From positions 1 through 64,000 of the forward strand of contig PLDF01000159.1 of assembly GCA_003135055.1 (NCBI GenBank): a DNA stretch of 64,000 bases. The letters are read 5' to 3'. The position numbers were made by a program, and so were the translations under genes. The notes beneath the pieces are model-generated. The model saw only the letters and a list, made by a program, of their open reading frames with translations. It did no database searches and was not told where the DNA came from. Source of the DNA: Bryobacterales bacterium. GTDB taxonomy: Bacteria; Acidobacteriota; Terriglobia; Bryobacterales; Bryobacteraceae. Below, in pieces: positions 50,383 through 59,165 of the stretch (the first letter of the stretch is position 1; each line of letters begins with the position of its first letter).

Positions 50383-51804
50383 ATGGTTGAACCACCCATG
50401 GCCGAGCTCGGACCGGAAATCTTTTTCGCCACGGTGGTCGAGCTGGGCGCCAAAATCGCCGCCAGGGAAGTCTCCGCCGAAGAGCTGGTGCGCGCCTTCG
50501 CCAACCGCCTCGAACAGCTTGGCCCGCGCTACAACGCCCTGGCGCTGCCGCTGCCCGAGCAGGCCATCCGCGCAGCCAAAGAAGTCGATAAGGAGATCAA
50601 ACGCGGACGCCTGCGCGGTCCGCTGCAAGGCATCCCCTACGGCGTTAAGGATCTGCTCAGCTTCGCCGGCCAGATCACCACGTGGGGCGCGAAACCTTAC
50701 GCCGCGCAGATCTTCGATTACAACGCCACCGTGATCGACAAACTCGCTTCTGCCGGCGCCGTGCTCACCGGCAAGCTCTCCATGGTGGAGCTGGCGGGCG
50801 GCGGCGGGTACCGTCTGCCATCCGCGTCGCTCTTCGGCGCGGGCCTCAACCCGTGGGACCGCACGCGCTGGTCGGGCGGATCGTCAAGCGGCTCCGCGAC
50901 CGCCGTGGCGGCGGGGCTCGCGCCATTCGCTCTCGGCTCGGAGACATCCGGCTCCATCCTGACGCCCGCTTCGTACTGCGGCGTCACCGGCCTGCGCCCG
51001 ACTTATGGACTGGTGAGCCGCCACGGCGCCATGGCGCTTTCCTGGACGCTCGACAAGATCGGACCTTTCGCCCGCACCGCGGAGGATTGCGGCATCGTTT
51101 TGCAAGCGATCGCCGGCAGCGACTCGAAGGACCACGGCAGCGCCGGCAAGAGCTTCTATTACACGCCGCAGTACGCGCGACCGATGAAGGACCTCAAGGT
51201 GGGCTACGCGCCCATCGACTTCACGGATCGCGCCGACGCCGGCGCGCGCCCGGCGTTCGCCGCCGCGCTGGCCGCGCTGAAAGAGACCGGCGTGCAGCTG
51301 ATTGAAACCAAGCTGCCGCAGTTCCCGTACGGGCCGATTCTCTCGACCATTCTCAACGCGGAACAGGGCTCCATTTTCGAGCCGCTGATCGCCAGCGGCA
51401 AGGTGGAAGAATTGGCCGACCCCGCGCAGATTGCGGGTCTGAAGGCGAGCCTGGACGTCGCCGCGAAGGATTACCTGAAAGCCATGCGCATCCGCCGCCT
51501 GATTCAGGAAGCTTACGCCAAGCTATTCGCGGAAGTGGACGCGCTAGTGACCACCGGCCGCAACGGCCCCGCGACGCCGGTCAACCAGCCGCTCGACGCC
51601 GTGCAAGCCGCGCCCGGCGGATTCAACGGCATCATCCAGGCGGGAAACCTGGCGGGATTGCCCGCGTTGGCGTTCCCCTGCGGCTTCGTGGACAAGCTGC
51701 CCGTGGCGCTGCAAGTGGTGGGTCCGCCGTTCTCAGAGAATGTGTTGCTGGCGGTGGGAAAAGCGTTCCAGGCGGGGACGGACTGGCATAAGCGGCATCC
51801 GTAG
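50383..51804 (+). CDS. amidase signature family enzyme
   Basis: 473-aa GatA-like amidase. The Ser-cisSer-Lys centre is visible: GVKDLLSFAG (Lys), SGGSSSGSATAVAAG and GSETSGSILTPASYCGVTGL (the two Ser). It lacks a GatB or GatC neighbour, so a tRNA-dependent amidotransferase role is unlikely; hydrolysis of an unknown amide is the better guess. No signal peptide is evident at its own start, though its small upstream neighbour has one, so location is unclear. The start follows the Tat-type gene by 3 bp. Confidence 0.9.
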   Translation: MVEPPMAELGPEIFFATVVELGAKIAAREVSAEELVRAFANRLEQLGPRYNALALPLPEQAIRAAKEVDKEIKRGRLRGPLQGIPYGVKDLLSFAGQITTWGAKPYAAQIFDYNATVIDKLASAGAVLTGKLSMVELAGGGGYRLPSASLFGAGLNPWDRTRWSGGSSSGSATAVAAGLAPFALGSETSGSILTPASYCGVTGLRPTYGLVSRHGAMALSWTLDKIGPFARTAEDCGIVLQAIAGSDSKDHGSAGKSFYYTPQYARPMKDLKVGYAPIDFTDRADAGARPAFAAALAALKETGVQLIETKLPQFPYGPILSTILNAEQGSIFEPLIASGKVEELADPAQIAGLKASLDVAAKDYLKAMRIRRLIQEAYAKLFAEVDALVTTGRNGPATPVNQPLDAVQAAPGGFNGIIQAGNLAGLPALAFPCGFVDKLPVALQVVGPPFSENVLLAVGKAFQAGTDWHKRHP

Positions 51805-51810
51805 GCCTCG

Positions 51811-51916
51811 GCTAGTACTGTGACCGCGTGGTTTTGTGCTTTTGCCAAACAACCACTCCCTTACATTACGCTCGCGGCTCTGATCAGAGCCGCGAGCGTC
51901 AGCAAGCGGTTTTTGG
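51811..51916. repeat. R2 element, near-complete copy
   Basis: Runs CTCGGCTAGTACTGTGACCG, CCACTCCCTTACATTACGCT, CGCGGCTCTGATCAGAGCCG (a palindrome) and CAGCAAGCGGTTTT. The copy at 61808-61920 has the same words in inverse order (CACGCGGTCACAGCTAAGCC, GAGGGAGTG, CGATCGG, CCGCTTGCTAAC). It starts 6 bp after the amidase stop. Confidence 0.75.
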
Positions 51917-52281
51917 GTAGCAGCGAATCTCGCGGCCGGAGAACCAGGCACAGGTATGAGTTATCCAATCTATCGAGTTTGCTCGTTCGAATCTGCGGGG
52001 TGGAAAATCAGGGGCGACACAAGGGACTCACGGGTTACAAGGGTTTTCCCAAGGGTGTCACACCAGCGCGCGATCCTGTCCCTGACTGTCGGGGACTGCT
52101 ACCCGCGGTCAAATCGGGGATCGAACAGGCTATGCCCCGACTGCCCTGGACTTGCTCCGGCCGAAGCATTGGCGTAGATTATTGGGCATTGGCCATGATG
52201 CTCTTCGCATGTAGCCCGGCTTTTTGGCGCCACTGTTGCCATGCCGGCGGCGGCAAGCGTTCCCTATGATCCGGAGACAAG
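51917..52281. other. 365-bp gap without a supported gene
   Basis: No gene or strong repeat can be supported. Mixed-composition sequence before the cytochrome gene, with short related words around AAGGG (ACAAGGGACTC, ACAAGGGTTTT). Confidence 0.4.
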
Positions 52282-53178
52282 ATGACTGAACGATCTTTCT
52301 TGATCGCGGCTCTCGCCGCATGTCTTCTGGCCCCGATGCTGCCAGGACAAGATGCCCAGGACCCTCCCGCCCAACAAGGCGGACGCGGAGGGCGCGGCGG
52401 ACGCGGCGGCGGAGGCCCTGGTTTCCCGCAGCAGACTCGCCCGCTTGCGCCCCCCGACGTGATTGCGCGCGGCAAAGCGGTTTACGGCGTCAACTGCACG
52501 GCATGCCATGGCGCGGATCTGCGCGGCGGCGATCAGGGCGGCCCAAGCCTCCTGCGCTCGCTGGTGGCTCTGAGCGATCAGCACGGGGAACTGGTATCGC
52601 CCATCATTCACGGCTCGAGGCAGGACAAGGGCATGCCCGCCTTTAACCTGAACGATGCCGATTCCGTCGCGGTCGCCGAGTACATCCACAGCGTCCTCGC
52701 CCAGGTGGGCCGCCAGGCGCGCCCGCCGGGAACTCCCGACCCCTCGACCATCAATGTGCTGGTGGGCAGCGCGTCCTCGGGCGCCGCTTATTTCAAAGAA
52801 AATTGCGCAGCCTGCCATTCGGTTGACGGCGATCTGCGAGGCATCGCGGCGAGGTTCGAAGATCCAAGAGATCTCCAGAACACGTGGGTTTCCGGCGGCG
52901 GGGGTGGCGGCCGCGGACGGGGCGGCGAGGGCGGCAAGCCGCAGACCGTCGTGGTCACACTCGCCAACGGGCAGAAGATCGAGGGCACGCTGGTCCACCT
53001 GGACGATTTCATTGTGACGCTCATTTCCGCCGACGGCGCGCGCCACTCGTTCACGCGGAATGGCAACGTTGCGGATGTAGTGGCGCACGACCCCAATGAG
53101 GCGCACAAGAAGCTCGCGCTCAAGCTCGACAACAAGGACATGCACGACGTGACGGCCTATCTGGCAACCGTCAAATAA
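52282..53178 (+). CDS. two-haem cytochrome c with beta-barrel insert
   Basis: 298-aa exported cytochrome. The signal peptide is SFLIAALAACLLAPMLPG; then a low-complexity QQGGRGGRGGRGGGGPG stretch. Two haem-binding sites, CTACH (about 74) and CAACH (about 178), mark two class I cytochrome domains. Between the second CxxCH and its C-terminal helix (DMHDVTAYL with the likely Met ligand) sits a strand-rich stretch, VTLANGQKIEGTLVHLDDFI, then VTLISADGARHSF, that looks like a small Sm-type barrel. The gene is 18 bp before the PQQ dehydrogenase gene; it should accept its electrons in the periplasm. Confidence 0.85.
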   Translation: MTERSFLIAALAACLLAPMLPGQDAQDPPAQQGGRGGRGGRGGGGPGFPQQTRPLAPPDVIARGKAVYGVNCTACHGADLRGGDQGGPSLLRSLVALSDQHGELVSPIIHGSRQDKGMPAFNLNDADSVAVAEYIHSVLAQVGRQARPPGTPDPSTINVLVGSASSGAAYFKENCAACHSVDGDLRGIAARFEDPRDLQNTWVSGGGGGGRGRGGEGGKPQTVVVTLANGQKIEGTLVHLDDFIVTLISADGARHSFTRNGNVADVVAHDPNEAHKKLALKLDNKDMHDVTAYLATVK

Positions 53179-53196
53179 TCATCCGAGGCGATTTTC

Positions 53197-54897
53197 ATGA
53201 AGCGGCTCTTACACATCCCGGCTTTACTCATTGCGTATTCCCTCATCGCGTCTTTCCTCATTGCGCCGGCGCCCCTCATGGCGCAGGGCGGCCTCGATCC
53301 GGTCGATATTCTGAAGCCGCTGGGAGATCAGTGGCCTGTCTTCGCGGGCGATTATTCGGCCAAGCGCTACAGTTCGCTCAAGCTCATCGATCAATCGAAC
53401 GTCAAGAACCTGAGTCTCGCGTGGGTGACGCGTTTCACCGCGGGTTCCGGACCGAACGGAACTGCCCAAGGCGGCGGTGGGGGCGGCGGCCGTGGGGGCG
53501 GCGGCGCTGCCGCTCCGATCATTGTGGGCGGCTTCGGCAAGGGCGATCTGAACGCCGGCGGCGCGCCTCGAATGGGCGGTGGAATTCTTATGGTCGACGG
53601 CGTGCTCTACATGTCCGCGCCCGATAACGCCTGGGCGGTGGATGCCCGCGACGGAACCGTCCTATGGCATTACTACTGGAAGACGCGCGGCGGCACGCAT
53701 ACCGGCAATCGAGGCATGGGCATGTGGCACAACAACCTCTATCTCGAGGTCCACGACGATTACCTGATCTGCCTCGACGCAAAGACCGGCCGCGAGAAAT
53801 GGAAGAAGGAGATTTCGAGCTTCGACCAGCAGTATTTTTCCTCGGTTGCGCCGATCGCGATCGGGAATCACATTCTCGCGGGCACGGGCAACGATATGGA
53901 TGCGCCCGGTTTCCTGCAATCGTTCGATCCCGAGACCGGCGAGCGCCAGTGGATCGCTTACATGGTGCCGATGAACGCCGGCGATAAGGGACTCGATACG
54001 TGGGCCAGCCTCGACGCCGCTCGCCATGGCGGCGGGCAGGCATGGATTCCGGGCCCGTACGATCCCGAAACGCATCTCTACATCTTCGGTACCGGCAATC
54101 CGACGCCGGCTTATACGACGGGCCGCGGCGAAGGCGACAATCTCTACACCTGCTCGATTGTCGCGGTAAATGTGGATACCGGGAAGATTGCCTGGTACTA
54201 TCAGACCTCGCCGCACGACACGCACGACTGGGATGCCACCGAGACCCCGATTTTGATCGACGCGCCCTTCAATGGCCAGATGCGGAAGATGGCGCTGACC
54301 GGACAGCGTAACGGCTACTTCTTCACTCTCGACCGGGTGACCGGCGAGCATCTTGTCACCGGCAAGATGGGTCTGGTGAACAATTGGGCGCTCGGTCTCG
54401 ACGCGCAGGGACGGCCGAAGCGTAATCCGGAAAAAGATGCGACCCTGGCGGGGTCTCTGGTGAACGGCGATGTGACTAACTATCCGCCGGCGGCGTTTTC
54501 TCCCGATACGGGTCTGTTTTACGTTCACGAGAACAATTCGCTGCGCATCAGCTATCTGATCGATCCCGATCCGCGCGGCTCGATGGGACTCGGTGGAACG
54601 ATGAGCGGCGGAGGCTTGAATTACGGCTCGTTTCTGGATGCGATCGACTATCAGACCGGCAAGGTGGCGTGGCGTCACGAAATCGGCGGCACGGGCGGCT
54701 TTCTGACCACTGCGGGCAAGCTGCTCTTCGGCGGCGACGGCGAGAATCTGGTCGCCTGGGACCCCGCGACCGGCAAGCCGCTTTGGCATGCGCATATCGG
54801 CTCCGCGGGCAACGCTCCGGAAACTTACATGCTCGACGGACACCAGTACATTCTGGCGACCGGCGGCGATCAGTTATTTGCGTTCGTGCTGAATTAG
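53197..54897 (+). CDS. PQQ-dependent dehydrogenase, acidobacterial type
   Basis: 566-aa secreted quinoprotein. The N-terminus is a signal peptide ending PAPLMAQ, with an internal repeat (LIAYSLIASFLIAPA) from a 15-bp DNA repeat. The eight-bladed propeller is read from DGTVLWHYYW, DAKTGREKWKKE, DPETGERQW, DTGKIAWYYQ, QTGKVAWRHE and DPATGKPLWHAH. The conserved HDTHDWDATETP carries the Asp expected near the calcium/PQQ site. An insert GGGGGGRGGGG interrupts blade 1. The substrate is unknown; alcohols or sugars are typical of the family. Electrons likely pass to the cytochrome encoded 18 bp upstream. Confidence 0.88.
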   Translation: MKRLLHIPALLIAYSLIASFLIAPAPLMAQGGLDPVDILKPLGDQWPVFAGDYSAKRYSSLKLIDQSNVKNLSLAWVTRFTAGSGPNGTAQGGGGGGGRGGGGAAAPIIVGGFGKGDLNAGGAPRMGGGILMVDGVLYMSAPDNAWAVDARDGTVLWHYYWKTRGGTHTGNRGMGMWHNNLYLEVHDDYLICLDAKTGREKWKKEISSFDQQYFSSVAPIAIGNHILAGTGNDMDAPGFLQSFDPETGERQWIAYMVPMNAGDKGLDTWASLDAARHGGGQAWIPGPYDPETHLYIFGTGNPTPAYTTGRGEGDNLYTCSIVAVNVDTGKIAWYYQTSPHDTHDWDATETPILIDAPFNGQMRKMALTGQRNGYFFTLDRVTGEHLVTGKMGLVNNWALGLDAQGRPKRNPEKDATLAGSLVNGDVTNYPPAAFSPDTGLFYVHENNSLRISYLIDPDPRGSMGLGGTMSGGGLNYGSFLDAIDYQTGKVAWRHEIGGTGGFLTTAGKLLFGGDGENLVAWDPATGKPLWHAHIGSAGNAPETYMLDGHQYILATGGDQLFAFVLN

Positions 54898-54978
54898 AAT
54901 CGACCGGCCAAGGCCGAGCTCTGCCACCGCGCCTTGGCGCCAAAGCCCCAGTGCGAAGCAAAGTTAGCGGGCTCGCCG

Positions 54979-56106
54979 CTACATGAAGTAGTCTTTGACC
55001 TTCTCGAACAGGCCTTTTTCCGAAGGCGCGTTATCCACCGGCAGCGTGTCGCGCAGTTGTTCCAGCAACTTCCGCTGCTCGCGCGAAAGCCTGGTGGGAA
55101 CCTTGACCTCCACGCGAACCAGCAGGTCGCCGCGGCCGCTGCCGTTTACCACCGGGACGCCCTTATTGCGGAAGCGGAACTGCGAACCGCTTTGCGTGCC
55201 CTCGGGAATTTTGAGCCTGCTCGGCTCGCCCAGCGTGGGTACTTCGACTTCGCAACCCAGCGCCGCTTGCGAGACGTTGATGGGAATGGTGCAATGCAGG
55301 TCGTTTTCCTGCCGCTCGAAGAACGCGTGTTCCTTCACTTTCAGGAACACGTAAAGATCGCCCGCGGGTCCGCCATGAAAGCCGGGCTGGCCTTCACCCG
55401 ACAGGCGGATCCGCGTCCCCGTATCCACGCCCGCCGGAATGGTGATCTTGAGCTTCCGCTGCGCCTGCCGGTAGCCCTGGCCGCGGCAAGCGGTGCACGG
55501 ATTGCGGATAATCTTGCCTCCGCCATTGCATGTGCTGCATGCGCGCCGGATGGAAAGGAAGCTCTGCTGATAGAGGATTTCGCCGCGTCCGTGGCAGGTG
55601 GGGCACGCGCTCGGCGTGGTTCCCGGCTCCGCTCCCGAAGCGGAGCAGCGGCTGCATGCCTCCATGCGCGGCGCTTGAATATCGGCCGTGACGCCCGCGA
55701 CGGCTTCTTCGAAAGCGATCTCCAGGTCGAAGCGCAGGTCCTCGCCGCGTTGCGCGCGGCTGCGCCGCTGGCCGCCGGCGCCGAACATATCCTTGATGCC
55801 GAAGAAGTCTCCCAGAATGTCGCTGAAATCGGTAAAAGCTTCGGGGTTGAATCCGTTCTGGGCCGCCGCTCCCTGCAATCCCAAGTGGCCGAAACGGTCG
55901 TAGGTGGCGCGCTTCTGCCCGTCGCTGAGCACGCTATAAGCTTCGGAGGCTTCCTTGAAGTTTTCCTCCGCGGCAGGGTCGTCGGGGTTCCGATCCGGAT
56001 GAAACCTGAGCGCCAGCTTGCGGTAAGCTTGCTTGATCTCGGGATCTCCCGCTTCCCGGCCGACGCCGAGGATTTCGTAATAATCTTTTTTCGCCACGGT
56101 ATCCAT
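54979..56106 (-). CDS. dnaJ: chaperone protein DnaJ
   Basis: 375-aa full-length DnaJ. The J-domain has KDYYEILGVGREAGDPEIKQ and the HPD motif in FHPDRNPDD. The four zinc motifs are CSRCSASG, CPTCHGRG, CSTCNGGG and CTACRGQG, followed by the substrate-binding C-terminal domains (GDLYVFLKVKEHAFFERQEN). It follows grpE by 3 bp on the same strand. No dnaK lies in the window. It stimulates DnaK ATPase and delivers substrates. Confidence 0.95.
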   Translation of the reverse strand: MDTVAKKDYYEILGVGREAGDPEIKQAYRKLALRFHPDRNPDDPAAEENFKEASEAYSVLSDGQKRATYDRFGHLGLQGAAAQNGFNPEAFTDFSDILGDFFGIKDMFGAGGQRRSRAQRGEDLRFDLEIAFEEAVAGVTADIQAPRMEACSRCSASGAEPGTTPSACPTCHGRGEILYQQSFLSIRRACSTCNGGGKIIRNPCTACRGQGYRQAQRKLKITIPAGVDTGTRIRLSGEGQPGFHGGPAGDLYVFLKVKEHAFFERQENDLHCTIPINVSQAALGCEVEVPTLGEPSRLKIPEGTQSGSQFRFRNKGVPVVNGSGRGDLLVRVEVKVPTRLSREQRKLLEQLRDTLPVDNAPSEKGLFEKVKDYFM

Positions 56107-56109
56107 TGT

Positions 56110-56649
56110 TTACGGTTTTACCGCCACCTTGACCATCGCGGGACGGAGCAGTTTTCCCTTGAAATTATAGCCTCGCTGAAATTCGGCCAGAATCGACTGA
56201 TCCTCGGCCTCTTCGGTTTCGACCCGCTCCACCGCCTGATGCAGGTTCGGATCGAACTTCTGGTCCGTAGTCTCAATCGGCTCGAGGCCCAGTTTCTTTA
56301 GCGTCTCGGACATGCGCTGATAGATCAGCTCGACGCCTTTGGCATAGTTCCGGTCGGTTGTTTCCACCTGCACCGCCCGCTCGAAATCGTCGAGGATGGG
56401 GAGAATATCTTTCACCAGATCCACCGCGGCGAATTGCAGGTATTCGGAGCGTTCGCGTTCGGCGCGCCGCCGGGCGTTGTCGAACTCCGCCCGCGCGTAT
56501 CGCAGGCGGTTCTGCAGATCGGCCGCTTCCGCCGCCAGCTTGTCGCGCTCGGCTGTCACGGCCGCGTGCGGGTTTTCCAGCGTGTCAGGCGCTGCGCCTT
56601 CGCCGGGAGACACCTCGGAAACGTTCGGATTGGTGTTCTGGATATCCAC
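56110..56649 (-). CDS. grpE: nucleotide exchange factor GrpE
   Basis: 179-aa GrpE. The long helix (about 25-75: DKLAAEAADLQNRLRYARAE) and the beta domain at the C-terminus (HQAVERVETEEAEDQSILAE, then GYNFKGKLLRPAMVKVA) fit the family. It is the exchange factor of DnaK. It lies between hrcA (263 bp upstream) and dnaJ (3 bp downstream). Confidence 0.95.
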   Translation of the reverse strand: MDIQNTNPNVSEVSPGEGAAPDTLENPHAAVTAERDKLAAEAADLQNRLRYARAEFDNARRRAERERSEYLQFAAVDLVKDILPILDDFERAVQVETTDRNYAKGVELIYQRMSETLKKLGLEPIETTDQKFDPNLHQAVERVETEEAEDQSILAEFQRGYNFKGKLLRPAMVKVAVKP

Positions 56650-56912
56650 TATTCTTAGCTTATCAGAGCGCTAGGCCCGGATTGATTCACTGCCGTGTTT
56701 CGGCAACCTGGCTGAAGCATAATCCCCACGCCACAACTTCAGAAGAACGAACGGCCCTTGGCGGCCGGCCACACGCAATTGATCAGCGCCCTCGGCCACG
56801 CCGGTGAAGCTAACAAGCCACGCTCACCGATTGCAGCCCGAAACCCCGAGCGCTCGGAGCGGCTCGGGAGCGGGCATGCCATGGGCCCAGGCAATAGGCC
56901 CAACCCAGGGGG

Positions 56913-57950
56913 CTAGAATTGAGCGTTCTCAAGCGCCCGGCTGGTCTCGAAAACCGCCGACATGACACGCTCATAATTCATTCTCATAGGCCCGAGAACC
57001 GCAACTTTGGCGGGCAGGCCGCTGGCCAGTTGGATGGTCATGCCAATCAAAACCAGGTGCTTCATGGCGGGGTGCGCCTCTTCGAGACCCACGCGCACCG
57101 CCAGTTTGCCCGGCGGCTGCTCCAGAAAACGGTCGAGCAGCTCCATCAGACGGCGCTTCTGTTCCAGCGCGCCTAAGAGATCCCGAAGCGTTTCGCGCGT
57201 GAGGTGCAGATCGAGCCCAAGCAGGTTGGACGCGCCTTCCATGTAGACTTCGGGCGACGAAGCCCCTTCGAGCAACCCCTTGCGGTACAGCGTCTGCAGC
57301 TTGCGCAGCGCCGCATCGTACATCTCGCGCTCTTCCAGCAGGCGTCGCAGCAACTCGCGCCGCGCCGCGCCCAACTGCCAGCCCGCGAAGTTACGGTTCA
57401 CGTAATTGCGGATGGAAGCCAGCTCGTCCGGCGAGGCAGGCTCTTCGAGAGTCACCACCCGGTTCCGCACCATGTGGTCGCGCGTCGCCAGAATCATGAG
57501 TACGCGGTTGTCCGAGAGCGGCACCAGCTCAATCTGATCCAATTCCTGAGACAGCGCCGGGATGGCCGCCGCGATGCCGACGTTGCGGGTGAGCTCCATC
57601 AGCAGATAGCTCGAACGTTCCACGCGCGCGCCGATGGTATCGAGGCCGCTGAACTCGTGGCGCAGCCGGTCCGACTCGCTCGAAAGCATTCGCTCGCCTT
57701 GCAGCGAAGCTACGTAAAGCTGGAAGGCTTTCTCCGTGGGAACGCGGCCGGCGGAAGTGTGCGGCTGCGAAAGATACCCTTCGTCGGCCAAGTCCGCCAT
57801 GACGTTGCGAACCGATGCGGGGCTGAGTGCGTCTTCGCGCAATTTCGAAATTGTACGCGAACCTACAGGCTCGCCGGTTTCGATGTATGCGCGTACCACT
57901 GCGATCAGTATTTCGCGATATCTCGACTTGAGCGGTCGGTCGGTTCTCAT
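56913..57950 (-). CDS. hrcA: heat-shock repressor HrcA
   Basis: 345-aa repressor. The N-terminal winged helix (YREILIAVVRAYIETGEPVG, then SRTISK) and SPASVRNVMADLADEGYLSQ and PHTSAGRVPTEKAF match the family. HrcA represses heat-shock genes by binding CIRCE inverted repeats. I could not find a CIRCE (TTAGCACTC-N9-GAGTGCTAA) before hrcA or grpE. A good sigma-70 promoter lies upstream at 57980-58008. GrpE and dnaJ follow on the same strand. Confidence 0.94.
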   Translation of the reverse strand: MRTDRPLKSRYREILIAVVRAYIETGEPVGSRTISKLREDALSPASVRNVMADLADEGYLSQPHTSAGRVPTEKAFQLYVASLQGERMLSSESDRLRHEFSGLDTIGARVERSSYLLMELTRNVGIAAAIPALSQELDQIELVPLSDNRVLMILATRDHMVRNRVVTLEEPASPDELASIRNYVNRNFAGWQLGAARRELLRRLLEEREMYDAALRKLQTLYRKGLLEGASSPEVYMEGASNLLGLDLHLTRETLRDLLGALEQKRRLMELLDRFLEQPPGKLAVRVGLEEAHPAMKHLVLIGMTIQLASGLPAKVAVLGPMRMNYERVMSAVFETSRALENAQF

Positions 57951-57979
57951 CGCGTTCCGGTTACAACTCCCCTATTTCC

Positions 57980-58008
57980 ATTCTAATAGTCTGAAAGCAA
58001 AGGGTCAA
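57980..58008 (-). promoter_or_regulatory. sigma-70 promoter of hrcA
   Basis: On the minus strand TTGACC (58008-58003) and TAGAAT (57985-57980) are separated by exactly 17 bp, an excellent housekeeping promoter. The expected start is about 20 bp before the hrcA ATG. Confidence 0.7.
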
Positions 58009-58083
58009 TGGCTAGAAGTTAATATAGTCCTATAGCCGGAACTGATAGAATAGCGGATTCCGATCCCTTTAGGAGGCTCCCGG

Positions 58084-58503
58084 TTGGCGGTTCTGAAGGC
58101 AGTCATAAGCTGGCTCAGCTATCTTTTCCACTTCCTGTTGGCCCTGCTGTTGCTGGGCGTTGCGGGCCTTGCGCTGGCGTTCGGACCGCAGAATCTGCGT
58201 CTGGGAATGCTTCCCTGGAGCGGGCAAACGCTGGACTATGTTCTGTTGGCTGGCTCCTTGTTCGGCCTTCTTTCCATTGCACTTGCGGTCATGGGACGGC
58301 TGCGGTTCCTGTTTCTGCTGTGGAGTCTGGCGGTTGCCGTGCTTCTGACGAAGGGCTACATTTTCAGCGGCTACCGCTTCGGCGTGGGGGAGTCGGGCCG
58401 TGCTGTGTATCTTACAGCCGCCGCTTGGGTAGCCGTGGCCGGCGCGTGGTTTCAATTGCGCCCGCAATCGAGCCGCGGGCCTCGCAAGTACCGCGTGAAA
58501 TAG
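58084..58503 (+). CDS. small polytopic membrane protein
   Basis: 139-aa protein with about four hydrophobic segments (AVISWLSYLFHFLLALLLLG; YVLLAGSLFGLLSIALAVMG; LFLLWSLAVAVLL; TAAAWVAVAGAWF). TTG at 58084 is chosen because AGGAGG lies 8 bases upstream. No family is recognised; the charged C-terminus (PQSSRGPRKYRVK) should face the cytoplasm. It is divergent from hrcA. Confidence 0.7.
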   Translation: MAVLKAVISWLSYLFHFLLALLLLGVAGLALAFGPQNLRLGMLPWSGQTLDYVLLAGSLFGLLSIALAVMGRLRFLFLLWSLAVAVLLTKGYIFSGYRFGVGESGRAVYLTAAAWVAVAGAWFQLRPQSSRGPRKYRVK

Positions 58504-58541
58504 CGGGCTCCGGTCTGTCGCCGTTAGATTAATTTTCCATC

Positions 58542-59165
58542 ATGTATAAGGGCATGGTCTCCTATAAGGCTGTCATCTTCGATCTGGGCCGCGTGCTGGT
58601 CAATTTCGATTTTCAGCGCGGATATCGCGCGCTGGAAGGTTTATGTCCATATTCGGCCGCCGAGATCCCGGTGCGCATCCGGTCCAGCGGCCTGGTGAGG
58701 CGCTTCGAGACCGGTCTGATCGGGCCGCGCGATTTCTACGCGCAGTTCTCCGAACTGCTGGGTCTCAGTATCGATTATTCCCGTTTCTGCGAAATCTGGA
58801 CCTGTATATTCACCGAAGCGCTCTTGCCCGAATCGCTGCTCGAATCGCTCGCCGCGCGCTACCGGCTGGTGCTGCTCTCGAATACCAATCCGATCCACTT
58901 CGAAACCATCCGCGCCGCGTATCCGCACTTGCGGCATTTCCATCGCCTGGTGCTTTCCCATGAAGTCAAGGCAATGAAGCCGCAGCCGGAGATCTATCGC
59001 GCCGCCATCAATGCGGCCGAATGCCGCCCCGAGGAGTGCTTCTTCACCGACGACATTCCGGAATACGTGGAAGGCGCCCGCCGGATGGGAATCGATGCGG
59101 TGCAGTTCGAATCGCGGGAGCAAATCGAGCGGGAATTGATTGCGCGCGGCATCGCTGTGACGTAA
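58542..59165 (+). CDS. HAD-family phosphatase
   Basis: 207-aa haloacid dehalogenase-like hydrolase. Motif I appears as KAVIFDLGRVLVNFD, with the first Asp intact and the second position Gly (DxG in place of DxD), as in YihX-like proteins; motif II is LVLLSNTNPIH; the Lys is in HEVKAMKPQPEIY; motif IV is ECFFTDDIPEYVEGA. The role is hydrolysis of a small phosphate ester or metabolite repair. Starts at 58542 or 58554 are both possible; the later one gives MVSYKAVIFD as usual for the family. Confidence 0.87.
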   Translation: MYKGMVSYKAVIFDLGRVLVNFDFQRGYRALEGLCPYSAAEIPVRIRSSGLVRRFETGLIGPRDFYAQFSELLGLSIDYSRFCEIWTCIFTEALLPESLLESLAARYRLVLLSNTNPIHFETIRAAYPHLRHFHRLVLSHEVKAMKPQPEIYRAAINAAECRPEECFFTDDIPEYVEGARRMGIDAVQFESREQIERELIARGIAVT

